From positions 1-17,862 of the forward strand of contig NZ_CALLVU010000085.1 of assembly GCF_938015485.1 (NCBI RefSeq): a stretch of DNA of 17,862 nucleotides. Reading direction: 5' to 3'. Positions 1-6,763 of the stretch are shown in pieces (position 1 is the stretch's first letter; each line of letters starts with the position of its first letter). Made by a program: the position numbers and the translations under genes. This stretch comes from an uncultured Lachnoanaerobaculum sp. (lineage in GTDB: Bacteria > Bacillota > Clostridia > Lachnospirales > Lachnospiraceae). Under the pieces are notes generated by a model that saw only the letters and a program-made list of their open reading frames with translations, was not told where the DNA came from and searched no databases.

Positions 1-579
1 GTGGTAAATCCTAAGAAGATATATTCAAACAATACCGGTAAGGTGGGAGATAAGCTGATTTTTACAAAGAAGCTTGGAGTGGGAATCATTTGCACAGCAG
101 CAAGGATAGGTGAGTGTGACGAAAAGACATTGAATGAGGCCATAGATTCCATGACCACCTTGAATAAGTATGCCTGTGAGGTCTCAAAAAATTATGATAT
201 TCACGCCTGCACGGATGTTACCGGATTCGGATTCTTGGGTCACCTTTTAGAGATGATGGATAATGATAAATCCTGTGTGATATATTCAGATAAAGTGCCT
301 GTATTTGAAGAAGCCAAGGCACTTGCAGACGAGTTTTTGATAACGGCGGGAGGCCAAAGAAACAGAAACCATGTAGGTGAAAAAGTGTTTTTTGACAATA
401 TTCCTTTTTCAATGGAAGAGATTTTATTCGATCCTCAGACTTCGGGAGGTCTTATGTTTGCGGTAAGTGCGGATGAGGCGGACTCTTTATTGGAAGAACT
501 TAAAAAGATAAATCTGCCGGCTTCAATAGTCGGAGAGATAATAGAAAAAACAGATGTAGCTATAAAAGTAGTGAAGTAG
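1..579 (+). CDS. selD: Selenide, water dikinase (selenophosphate synthetase), C-terminal part
   Basis: SelD makes selenophosphate from selenide and ATP in the cytoplasm; it is the Se donor for selenocysteine, selenouridine and the labile Se cofactor of some molybdenum hydroxylases. The 192 residues visible correspond to the C-terminal half of a protein that is normally about 340 residues. The GTG at base 1 is an internal Val codon, and the true start and the N-terminal catalytic Cys/Sec and Lys lie upstream of the window. Visible family motifs are TDVTGFGFLGH (residues 71-81 of this fragment) and FDPQTSGGLM (143-152), both typical of the AIRS/PurM-like C-terminal domain. It is followed 13 nt later by yedF and heads a four-gene selenium operon. 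Whether this SelD also serves selenocysteine synthesis cannot be judged because selA and selB are not in view. Confidence 0.95.
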   Translation: MVNPKKIYSNNTGKVGDKLIFTKKLGVGIICTAARIGECDEKTLNEAIDSMTTLNKYACEVSKNYDIHACTDVTGFGFLGHLLEMMDNDKSCVIYSDKVPVFEEAKALADEFLITAGGQRNRNHVGEKVFFDNIPFSMEEILFDPQTSGGLMFAVSADEADSLLEELKKINLPASIVGEIIEKTDVAIKVVK

Positions 580-592
580 AAAAGAGGTAAAT

Positions 593-1207
593 ATGATAAA
601 AGTAAATGCATTAGGTGACGCTTGTCCGATACCTGTAGTAAAGACAAAGAATGCCATCAAAGAACTTGGCGGCAGCGGAGTTGTTGAGGTAAGTGTAGAT
701 AATGAGATTGCCGTACAAAACTTAAACAAGATGGCAAAGCAAAAAAACTATGAATTCAGCTATGAAAAAAAGTCGGACAACGAGTACATTGTTACTATGG
801 GCGTGAACTCCGAGAGCAAAGCGGATACAAATATAAATGTATCAGGTACAAAAAAGGATGAAATAAGTCTGAGAGAGACAATAGTTGTGATTGACTCCGA
901 TAAGATGGGAGACGGAGATGAGGAGTTTGGCAAGACTCTTTTAAAGGGCTTTATATATGCGCTAAGCTCACAGGACATTCCCCCTGCAAAGATAATATTC
1001 TACAATACAGGTGTAAGAATGACTACAGAGGGCTCACAGAGTATTGAAGATTTGAAGGTACTTGCAAATGCCGGAGCAAAGATTTACTCATGCGGCGCCT
1101 GCTTAAATAACTACGGTTTAACTGAAAAACTTTGTGTGGGAGAGGTCTCAAATATGTATGATATCGTAGGATATCTGCTTAATGCCGACCTTGTAGTGAG
1201 ACCGTAA
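593..1207 (+). CDS. yedF: YedF-family selenium-metabolism protein (TusA/SirA domain plus DsrE-like domain)
   Basis: This 204-residue protein has two parts. The N-terminal TusA/SirA-like domain (about residues 1-75) carries the signature Cys11 in DACPIPV, the persulfide-bearing Cys of this fold. The C-terminal DsrE/F-like domain (about 95-204) has Cys167 and Cys170 in YSCGACLNNYG, plus Cys181. Two-domain proteins of this layout and length are the 'sulfurtransferase-like selenium metabolism protein YedF' family, which co-occurs with selD. A role relaying S or Se between the neighbouring desulfurase-like enzyme and SelD is plausible, but it is inferred from context. The ATG at 593 follows an AGAGG site at 584-588. 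The stop codon overlaps the next gene's ATG by one base, so the two are probably translationally coupled. Confidence 0.92.
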   Translation: MIKVNALGDACPIPVVKTKNAIKELGGSGVVEVSVDNEIAVQNLNKMAKQKNYEFSYEKKSDNEYIVTMGVNSESKADTNINVSGTKKDEISLRETIVVIDSDKMGDGDEEFGKTLLKGFIYALSSQDIPPAKIIFYNTGVRMTTEGSQSIEDLKVLANAGAKIYSCGACLNNYGLTEKLCVGEVSNMYDIVGYLLNADLVVRP

Positions 1208-2373
1208 TGATTTATTTTGACAATGCGGCTACCACATTCAAAAAACCGAAAGAAGTGATAGATGCTATAAACTATGCTTTGCTTAACTATACAAACAGCG
1301 GAAGAGGAGCATACAGAGCGGCACTTGACTCAGGCAGAATGATATATGAAACCAGAGTCAAGCTGGCTGCTTTTTTTGGAAGTAACGATCCGTCAAAGGT
1401 TATATTTACATCCAATGCTACGGAAGCACTCAATATAACATTGTTCGGACTGGTTCATAAAGGAGATCATGTGATAAGCACCGTAACCGAGCACAACAGT
1501 GTACTGAGACCTCTTTATAAGCTTGAGAGTACCAGGGGTGTAAGCATTGACTTTGTAGGCATAGATGAATGCGGCAGATTAAAATATGATGAATTTGAAA
1601 AGTATATACGCCCGAATACAAAGGCGATAGTTGTCAATCATATATCAAATGTATCGGGTGAGATTGCGGATATAGAGTATATAGGTAAGGTGGCAAAAAA
1701 GCATAATATATATCTTATTGTTGACGCCTCACAGAGTGCGGGAAGTATAAACATAGATATGACCAAGCTTGGTATAGATATACTTTGCTTCACAGGCCAT
1801 AAGTCACTGTTCGGCCCCGGAGGTACAGGAGGCATTGTAATAAACGGTGATATTTTGCTTGATACTTTCAAGGTGGGAGGAAGCGGAGTACAGTCGTTTA
1901 ATAAATGTCAGCCAAGCGAGTATCCTACCAGACTTGAGGCGGGTACATTAAATATTATGGGGATTGCAGGCCTTTTGGCAGGTATTGAATTTATAAATAA
2001 GGTCGGCAAGGAAAATATCCATAAAAAAGAGATGCAGCTTATAAAAAGATTCTATGAAGGAATAAGAGACATTGAAGGAATCAAATTTTACTTTGATACA
2101 AGGTCTTTAGAATGTGAGCCTGAAAATATAAGGCATGGAAGTATTGTATCCTTTAATCTGGGTAAAATACCTTCAGCAGACCTTGCAGACTGTCTGGGAG
2201 AAGACTATGACATTGCAATAAGAGCAGGTGCGCACTGTGCTCCTTTGATACATGAGGCCTTTAATACTAAAAAGGACGGTATAGCCAGATTTTCATTCTC
2301 ATACTTCAACACCGAGGCCGAAGTGGATGAGGCGATAAAAGCAATAAAGGAAATAGCTGTAAGCTTTAGTTGA
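1207..2373 (+). CDS. Cysteine desulfurase family protein (class-V aminotransferase, selenium-cluster type)
   Basis: A PLP-dependent class-V aminotransferase fold of 388 residues. The N-terminus YFDNAATTFKKP is the hallmark of the cysteine desulfurase/selenocysteine lyase group. Lys199 in FTGHKSLFGPGG is the expected Schiff-base lysine. Cys344 in RAGAHCAP is the expected persulfide/perselenide-forming cysteine. The sequence looks like the branch named from Enterococcus faecalis EF2568, which tracks with selenium-dependent molybdenum hydroxylase clusters, rather than housekeeping IscS. Its likely job is to release S or Se from Cys/Sec for SelD, YedF or the Mo cofactor, but the substrate cannot be read from sequence. 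The ATG overlaps the yedF stop (TAATGA), and DUF3343 follows 16 nt downstream. Confidence 0.9.
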   Translation: MIYFDNAATTFKKPKEVIDAINYALLNYTNSGRGAYRAALDSGRMIYETRVKLAAFFGSNDPSKVIFTSNATEALNITLFGLVHKGDHVISTVTEHNSVLRPLYKLESTRGVSIDFVGIDECGRLKYDEFEKYIRPNTKAIVVNHISNVSGEIADIEYIGKVAKKHNIYLIVDASQSAGSINIDMTKLGIDILCFTGHKSLFGPGGTGGIVINGDILLDTFKVGGSGVQSFNKCQPSEYPTRLEAGTLNIMGIAGLLAGIEFINKVGKENIHKKEMQLIKRFYEGIRDIEGIKFYFDTRSLECEPENIRHGSIVSFNLGKIPSADLADCLGEDYDIAIRAGAHCAPLIHEAFNTKKDGIARFSFSYFNTEAEVDEAIKAIKEIAVSFS

Positions 2374-2389
2374 TTAGGGAAAGGATAAA

Positions 2390-2626
2390 ATGAGAGAGAA
2401 AAGTTGGAAATATATAGTAACATTTCAGACAACTACCGCCGCAATGGCGTTTGAGAGTCTTTGCTTACAAAAAAAGATTCCCGGCAGGCTTATACCTGTT
2501 CCTAAGGAGCTTTCATCAGGTTGCGGACTTGCATGGTGTGTGCCTTTTGAAGAGAAAAATGTTGTGGATGAACTTATAAAGAATGAAAAACCTCAGTATG
2601 ACAAGGCAAGCAAGGTATGGCATTAA
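2390..2626 (+). CDS. DUF3343 small protein, putative Se/S carrier
   Basis: A 78-residue soluble protein with no signal peptide or membrane segment. It matches the DUF3343 pattern: an N-terminal FQTTTAAMAFE segment, a basic patch around KKIPGRLIPVPKEL, then SSGCGLAWCVPF with Cys45 and Cys50; Cys25 is also present. Proteins of this family sit beside selD/yedF/desulfurase genes and have been proposed as Se/S carriers. The paired cysteines fit that idea, but no biochemical role can be shown from sequence. The ATG at 2390 follows a GGGAAAGGA-rich segment. It is the last gene of the selD operon and is followed by a gene-free region of about 300 nt. Confidence 0.85.
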   Translation: MREKSWKYIVTFQTTTAAMAFESLCLQKKIPGRLIPVPKELSSGCGLAWCVPFEEKNVVDELIKNEKPQYDKASKVWH

Positions 2627-2644
2627 CCTAAAAAATATTTAGGT
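2627..2644 (+). other. Short AT-rich inverted repeat directly after the DUF3343 stop
   Basis: CCTAAA (2627-2632) pairs with TTTAGG (2638-2643) across a 5-nt loop, extendable by A2626:T2644. No U-run follows, so it is a poor intrinsic terminator. It may protect the 3' end or have no function. Confidence 0.3.
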
Positions 2645-2666
2645 ACATATATAGTGAATAATGCTT

Positions 2667-2698
2667 GTGTTGATTTTAACACTCAAAAATGATATTAT
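2667..2698 (+). promoter_or_regulatory. Candidate sigma-A promoter with an overlapping dyad, upstream of the NCS2 permease
   Basis: TTGATT (2670-2675) and TATTAT (2693-2698) are separated by 17 nt, a good vegetative promoter match. The -35 box lies inside the perfect inverted repeat GTGTT-N6-AACAC (2667-2682), which could be an operator. Transcription from here would begin near 2705 and give a leader of about 225 nt before the permease ATG. This is a sequence match only, and no regulator is identified. Confidence 0.45.
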
Positions 2699-2760
2699 AT
2701 AAAAAAGAAATAAACGTGAGCGAAGTTTTTTATACGAAATTATGTAAAGAAAGTTTTTTA

Positions 2761-2788
2761 TTAGACAATCGAATCAAGATTAGTCTAA
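2761..2788 (+). other. Leader hairpin with one bulged base
   Basis: TTAGACAATC (2761-2770) can pair with GATT-A-GTCTAA (2778-2788), giving ten pairs with A2782 bulged and a 7-nt loop. It lies in the putative permease leader just upstream of the terminator-like hairpin. No U-run follows. The function is unknown, and it could be part of a larger regulatory fold. Confidence 0.35.
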
Positions 2789-2794
2789 AATATA

Positions 2795-2832
2795 ATAAGC
2801 ACTTCACATTTGCGAAGTGCTTATATACTTTT
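2795..2832 (+). terminator. Terminator-like hairpin between the selD operon and the NCS2 permease operon
   Basis: A perfect 11-bp stem, ATAAGCACTTC (2795-2805) with GAAGTGCTTAT (2814-2824), has an 8-nt loop and is followed by ATACTTTTT. The U-run begins 4 nt after the stem, so termination may be inefficient. It may end the selD operon, or act as an attenuator if the promoter at 2670-2698 is used. Confidence 0.6.
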
Positions 2833-2929
2833 TATCATAGTTTATTTTAGGGGAATTATTACAGATCCTTAGTATATTATCTCTGCGGAGGTATAAGATA
2901 AATAATATCTTTTTAAGGAGGATTATGAA
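2810..2929 (+). promoter_or_regulatory. Proximal leader of the permease operon: second candidate promoter and a dyad near the RBS
   Basis: TTGCGA (2810-2815) and TATCAT (2833-2838), 17 nt apart, form a possible second promoter that overlaps the hairpin. Further down, ATATTAT (2874-2880) pairs perfectly with ATAATAT (2902-2908) and encloses CTC-TGCG-GAG (2881-2890). The dyad ends 6 nt before the AAGGAGG ribosome binding site (2915-2921). It could be an operator or an RBS-proximal RNA fold. No known riboswitch signature is recognised in 2627-2929. Confidence 0.3.
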
Positions 2930-4318
2930 ATGAGTGTAAAGTCAAGTAGTCCGGATGTAAGTATTGAGAATATTTACAAGCTGGACGGTAGGGTTCCTGT
3001 TGCAAAGGCGATTCCTTTCGGTTTGCAGCATGTTATGGCAATGTTTGTGTCAAACTTGGCGCCGATAGCGATGGTGTGCGGAGTTGCAAAGCTGCTTGGA
3101 AGCGATCAGACGGGAATCGGCGGAGTGGAGCTTGCAAGACTTTTACAAAGTGCAATGTTTATTGCAGGTCTTGGAACACTGATACAGCTGTATCCGGTGT
3201 GGAGAGTGGGAGCGAAACTTCCTGTAGTTATGGGTGTGAGTTTTACCTTTGTGGCGACTTTGACCTATATAGCCACTAATTTTAATTATCAGACGATGAT
3301 AGGTGCGATAATAGTCGGCGGATGTGTAGAAGGTTGTCTGGGACTTACATATAAGTACTGGAAGAGAATAGTATCTCCGATAGTTTCAGCCTGTGTAGTT
3401 ACAACTATCGGTTTTTCGCTTCTCTCGGTAGGCGCGAGGAGCTTCGGCGGAGGATATGTGGATGACTTCGGGGCACCGAGGTATATGATAGTGGGTCTTA
3501 TAACATTGCTTTCATGTATTATATTCAGCGCTTTGGCAAAGGGATTTTTAAAGCAGCTTAATGTAATGTTCGGTCTTGTAGTAGGGTATATTACATCTTT
3601 TATAGTTGGAATAATTACTATTAAGCAACTGTTTGAACAGTTTTCTACGACTATAAACGAAGTCGGATTTATAGCATTGCCGAGGATACTGCCGTATAAG
3701 CCGGTATTCAATATAAGCGCTATCTTATCAATAGTGGTTGTGTTCTTTGTATCTGCAGCAGAGACAATCGGTGATACTACAGCTGTAGTGGCAGGAGGAC
3801 TTGACAGAGATATTACGGAAAAAGAGATTTCAGGTTCACTTGCATGTGACGGATTTTTGAGTTCGGTATCGGGACTTCTTGGATGTACACCTATAACATC
3901 ATTCTCACAGAATGTAGGCCTTATCGCCATGACAAAGGTGGTAAACAGATTTACTATAATGTTCGGTGCGCTCACGCTTATATTGGCAGGACTTTTCCCG
4001 CCGATAGGTGCCTTCTTCTCAACATTGCCGCAGCCTGTACTTGGAGGTTGTACAATAATGATGTTCGGTACAATAGTGGTAAGCGGTATGAATATGATCG
4101 GAAAATGCGGATTCAATCAGAGAAATACAATAATTGCCGCACTTTCTATAAGCATAGGTATCGGATTTACACAGACACCTGATATATTCAATTATTTCCC
4201 TAAGATAATAGCTGATATTTTTGCAGGAAACTCTGTTGCAGGTGTGTTTGTACTTTCAATGGTTATGAACTTTATTTTACCTAAGGATATGGATGTAAAG
4301 AAATTGGCAGGAATGTAA
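2930..4318 (+). CDS. NCS2/NAT-family purine permease (xanthine/urate type)
   Basis: A 462-residue polytopic membrane protein with about 12-14 hydrophobic helices. It matches the nucleobase:cation symporter-2 (uracil-xanthine permease) family by length and motifs. Gln33-His34 in GLQHVMAMF is the conserved TM1 QH pair. Glu278 in AAETIGDT is the TM8 substrate-binding Glu. QNVGLIAMTK (327-336) fits the NAT signature QNxGxxxxT. The QN start and the neighbours suggest xanthine or urate rather than uracil, but uptake versus exchange and exact specificity cannot be settled by eye. The ATG at 2930 has AAGGAGG at 2915-2921. YqeC starts directly after its stop, so the transporter leads the cofactor-maturation operon. 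It is a different family branch from the permease at 13567. Confidence 0.92.
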   Translation: MSVKSSSPDVSIENIYKLDGRVPVAKAIPFGLQHVMAMFVSNLAPIAMVCGVAKLLGSDQTGIGGVELARLLQSAMFIAGLGTLIQLYPVWRVGAKLPVVMGVSFTFVATLTYIATNFNYQTMIGAIIVGGCVEGCLGLTYKYWKRIVSPIVSACVVTTIGFSLLSVGARSFGGGYVDDFGAPRYMIVGLITLLSCIIFSALAKGFLKQLNVMFGLVVGYITSFIVGIITIKQLFEQFSTTINEVGFIALPRILPYKPVFNISAILSIVVVFFVSAAETIGDTTAVVAGGLDRDITEKEISGSLACDGFLSSVSGLLGCTPITSFSQNVGLIAMTKVVNRFTIMFGALTLILAGLFPPIGAFFSTLPQPVLGGCTIMMFGTIVVSGMNMIGKCGFNQRNTIIAALSISIGIGFTQTPDIFNYFPKIIADIFAGNSVAGVFVLSMVMNFILPKDMDVKKLAGM

Positions 4319-5029
4319 ATGATGATTTCATTAGTTGGTGGTGGTGGAAAGACCACCACCATGTTTTATATCGGGAACTTTTTTGCAAATATGGGAAAGA
4401 AGGTGATTATCACCACTTCCACACATATAGTAAAACCCGAAAAATTTGCAGAGATAAAATCGGCAAAGGAACTTTGCAATATCGCATTTGACAGTGGGCC
4501 CGTAGTTGTAGGTATAGATGAGGGGAAAAAGCTTTCTTCACTGCCGGTGTCTGAACTTGAGAAATTTAAAGATTATGCCGATATTGTGCTTATCGAAGCG
4601 GACGGAGCCAAGAGACTTCCGATAAAGATACCAAGAGAAGAAAACGAGCCGGTTATACCAAAGAGCGATGTATGCATAGTATGTATGGGTATTGACGCTG
4701 TAGGTAAGGCTTTAAAAGAAAAGTGCTTCAGATATGAGAGAGCATATGATATATTCGGATGGAGTGGTGAGCATATATTAACCTGTGAGGACGCTGCAAG
4801 GATTTTGACAAGCAAATACGCAGGTTTAAAGGGAGTCGATAATGTAAGAACCGTCTTTGTTATAAATAAGGCGGACAGCGATACTGATTTGCAAAAAGCT
4901 TTGGAAGTAAAAAAGTATATTGAATTTTATTGTAAAGAAAGCGGTCTAAAAAATTTCAGAGTCGCCATAACATCTTATGAAAGCAACAGAGAGTTTTGTG
5001 ACTTTGATTTTTTGACTGAGGGAAAGTAA
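4319..5029 (+). CDS. yqeC: YqeC, selenium-dependent hydroxylase accessory protein (P-loop NTP-binding)
   Basis: A 236-residue cytoplasmic protein with an N-terminal Walker A loop, VGGGGKTT (residues 6-13), and an acidic strand, IVLIEADGAK (about 89-98, Glu93 and Asp95), which probably serves as the Walker B-like element. The family (YqeC) is confined to genomes with selenium-dependent molybdenum hydroxylases. Its biochemical step is unknown; nucleotide-driven cofactor maturation or insertion is the usual guess. ATG 4319 abuts the permease stop, and a second ATG at 4322 is an equally possible start. One base separates its stop from the yqeB start. Order and spacing indicate one transcript with yqeB and mocA. 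Confidence 0.9.
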   Translation: MMISLVGGGGKTTTMFYIGNFFANMGKKVIITTSTHIVKPEKFAEIKSAKELCNIAFDSGPVVVGIDEGKKLSSLPVSELEKFKDYADIVLIEADGAKRLPIKIPREENEPVIPKSDVCIVCMGIDAVGKALKEKCFRYERAYDIFGWSGEHILTCEDAARILTSKYAGLKGVDNVRTVFVINKADSDTDLQKALEVKKYIEFYCKESGLKNFRVAITSYESNREFCDFDFLTEGK

Positions 5030-5030
5030 G

Positions 5031-5831
5031 ATGGATAAGAAAGTTTGGATAAGAGGTGCCGGAGATCTGGCTACAGGTATAGGTGCAAAGTTTTTCAGAG
5101 CGGGATTTGATGTTATAATGTCCGACATTGCCGTACCTACTACGGTCAGAAGAACTGTAGCGTTCTCACCTGCCATATATGAGGGTGAGCAGATTGTTGA
5201 GGGTATAAAGGCAAAACTTTGTAAAGATATATCTGAAGTTGATACCGTACTTAAGTCAAACTGTGTAGCCGTAATTGTGGATGAGAGCGGAGATATTATG
5301 AGGGAGTATAAGCCCGATATAATAATAGACGCTATTATAGCCAAGACAAATATCGGAACAAAGAAAAATGATGCTTCCATAGTGATTGGAGTAGGACCGG
5401 GATTTGAAGCGGGTGTGGACTGCCATGCCGTAGTGGAAACCAAGCGTGGACATAATCTCGGAAGAGTTTTGTGGAAGGGTAGTGCTTATCCGAATACCGG
5501 AGTTCCGGGAAATATAGGCGGCTACACGGTAGAAAGAATAATAAGAGCGACTGCAGACGGCACTTTTAAGGCTGCAGTACATATAGGTGATATGGTGAAG
5601 GCGGGGGATCTGCTTGCTTACTGTGATGAAACTCCTATATATGCAAATATTGACGGAATAGTCAGAGGTCTTTTACAAGACGGTGTAATAGTAAAGAAAG
5701 GAATGAAATCGGGCGATGTCGATCCGAGAGCCGAAAAAGAGTACTGCTTTACGATTTCAGATAAGGCAAGTGCCGTAGGCGGAGGAGTATTGGAAGCGGT
5801 TTTAAGCTTGTTAAACCCAAGGGTGAACTGA
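5031..5831 (+). CDS. yqeB: YqeB (EF2563 family), selenium-dependent molybdenum hydroxylase maturation protein
   Basis: A 266-residue protein beginning with a Rossmann-type nucleotide-binding turn, IRGAGDLATG (residues 7-16), followed by a conserved-looking VPTTVRRTVAFSPAIYEG segment. A Gly-rich ending is present near the C-terminus (AVGGGVLEAVLSLL). These features match the YqeB/EF2563 family, the marker protein used to recognise selenium-dependent molybdenum hydroxylase systems. Its chemistry is not established; a role in making or loading the Se-containing Mo cofactor is inferred from co-occurrence. Its stop (TGATGG) overlaps the mocA start by one base. Confidence 0.92.
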   Translation: MDKKVWIRGAGDLATGIGAKFFRAGFDVIMSDIAVPTTVRRTVAFSPAIYEGEQIVEGIKAKLCKDISEVDTVLKSNCVAVIVDESGDIMREYKPDIIIDAIIAKTNIGTKKNDASIVIGVGPGFEAGVDCHAVVETKRGHNLGRVLWKGSAYPNTGVPGNIGGYTVERIIRATADGTFKAAVHIGDMVKAGDLLAYCDETPIYANIDGIVRGLLQDGVIVKKGMKSGDVDPRAEKEYCFTISDKASAVGGGVLEAVLSLLNPRVN

Positions 5832-6436
5832 TGGATTTGGTCATTTTGGCGGCAGGTGAAGGTAAGAGATTCGGCGGAGATAAGCTTCTGGCGGATATAG
5901 ACGGATTAAAGCTTTATGAATATATGGAAAAGATATATGAAAAGGCATATAACTTTGAAAATAAAGTTATAGTAAGCAGAGATCAGGATATACTTAAATA
6001 CTATAAGTCAAAAGGATTTATTGATATTGTCAATAACAAACCGGAGCTTGGTAAGTCGAGATCTATAAAACTGGCGGTTAAAGCATTAAAAGAAATCAAT
6101 CATTCAGACAGCGTGATGTTCGGAGTATGTGACCAGCCGCTTTTAAACCCTGTAACAGTTAATAAGCTGATAAATGAGTTTAAAAGTTCAAATAAAAGCA
6201 TATGCAGCGTCAGATGTAAGGAAAGACTTGGAAATCCTTGTATCTTTTCAGCTGACCGGTTTGATGAATTACTTTCTTTGGGTGATGATGAAGGCGGTAA
6301 AAAAATAATAAAAAGACATACTGAAGAGACTTTGTTTGTGGATATAGAGGATGAGGATGAACTTTTAGATATTGATACAAAGGAAGCATATCAATATGTT
6401 TTGGACAAGATACACAAAGAAACAAGAAAAATATAG
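5831..6436 (+). CDS. mocA: Molybdenum cofactor cytidylyltransferase
   Basis: A 201-residue NTP-transferase-fold protein. The N-terminal LAAGEGKRFGGDK (residues 6-18) is the nucleotide-binding signature of the MobA/MocA group, and VCDQPLL with Asp101 is the metal-binding region. MocA transfers CMP from CTP to molybdopterin to give MCD, the cofactor form used by xanthine-dehydrogenase-family enzymes. The location next to yqeB/yqeC and upstream of xdhABC supports MocA over MobA (GMP transfer) or IspD. The start ATG overlaps the yqeB stop by one base. It is the last gene before the 327-nt regulatory gap. Confidence 0.9.
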   Translation: MDLVILAAGEGKRFGGDKLLADIDGLKLYEYMEKIYEKAYNFENKVIVSRDQDILKYYKSKGFIDIVNNKPELGKSRSIKLAVKALKEINHSDSVMFGVCDQPLLNPVTVNKLINEFKSSNKSICSVRCKERLGNPCIFSADRFDELLSLGDDEGGKKIIKRHTEETLFVDIEDEDELLDIDTKEAYQYVLDKIHKETRKI

Positions 6437-6453
6437 AGATATTATGCCGAAAA

Positions 6454-6474
6454 TTTATTGATTATATCAATAAA
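6454..6474. repeat. Perfect AT-rich inverted repeat after mocA
   Basis: TTTATTGAT (6454-6462) and ATCAATAAA (6466-6474) are perfect complements around a TAT centre, extendable by A6453:T6475. It begins 17 nt after the mocA stop. No U-run follows on the + strand, so it is a weak terminator at best; an operator dyad is the alternative. Confidence 0.4.
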
Positions 6475-6511
6475 TAAAGGTCTGTATTTATGCAATATTA
6501 CAGAAATATGT

Positions 6512-6540
6512 TTGACTTATGGTAGTGTAGATGTTATTAT
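6512..6540 (+). promoter_or_regulatory. Candidate sigma-A promoter for the riboswitch-controlled purine operon
   Basis: TTGACT (6512-6517) and TATTAT (6535-6540), 17 nt apart, each match the vegetative consensus at 5 of 6 positions. CTTATG (6516-6521) and CATAAG (6544-6549) form a spaced dyad around the -10 box. The start near 6547 would place the aptamer about 75 nt into the transcript. A second candidate is TATAAT (6604-6609) with AAGACA (6582-6587), spacer 16, which would start transcription about 5 nt before the aptamer. Confidence 0.5.
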
Positions 6541-6620
6541 ATACATAAGAATTGACTTAAGATTGACATTTGCTTGAATATAAGACAAGAGTTTTATATT
6601 TACTATAATATTGTTGTACA

Positions 6621-6687
6621 GGACTTATATAAGCTCATGATTGGGTGAGCGTCTCTACCAATTACCGTAATAATTGACTATAAGCCC
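6621..6687 (+). ncRNA. Purine riboswitch aptamer, guanine class
   Basis: The three-way junction can be drawn in full. P1 pairs 6621-6629 with 6679-6687, with one A-C mismatch. P2 is GCTCA/TGAGC (6633-6637/6646-6650). P3 is a perfect CAATTA/TAATTG (6659-6664/6671-6676). L2 ends in GGG and L3 reads CCGTAA, giving the G-C kissing-loop contact of the class. J2/3 contains the invariant TCTACC (6654-6659). The specificity base before the 3' P1 strand (position 74 in xpt numbering) is C6678, which predicts guanine, hypoxanthine or xanthine rather than adenine. It precedes the guanine deaminase gene. Confidence 0.93.
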
Positions 6688-6707
6688 ACTATCATTGTGG
6701 GATAGGT

Positions 6708-6750
6708 GAGGTGTTTCCATTGCACAGTGGTGGAAGCATCTCATTTTTTA
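6708..6750 (+). terminator. Intrinsic terminator of the purine riboswitch expression platform
   Basis: GAGGTGTTTCCA (6708-6719) pairs over 12 positions (two G-U) with TGGAAGCATCTC (6731-6742) and is followed by ATTTTTTA. A competing hairpin pairs 6684-6694 with 6701-6712. It would take bases from both the P1 3' strand and the terminator 5' arm, and so could act as the antiterminator. That layout is the usual ligand-OFF arrangement; another small hairpin, CCCAC/GTGGG (6685-6689/6697-6701), also competes. Confidence 0.85.
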
Positions 6751-6763
6751 TTAAGGAGGAAAT

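Noticed and set aside
2627..2929. A purine riboswitch before the NCS2 permease
   Set aside because: I looked for the TCTACC core and the two-stem junction of this class and found neither in this gap.
3289..4116. 275-codon open frame on the - strand
   Set aside because: It lies wholly opposite the NCS2 permease gene, which has full family motifs. The antisense translation is Pro/Ser/Thr/Ile-rich, shows no family resemblance and has no ribosome binding site context.
4946..5443. 165-codon open frame on the - strand
   Set aside because: Antisense to yqeC and yqeB, both of which are recognised genes; no recognisable protein features.
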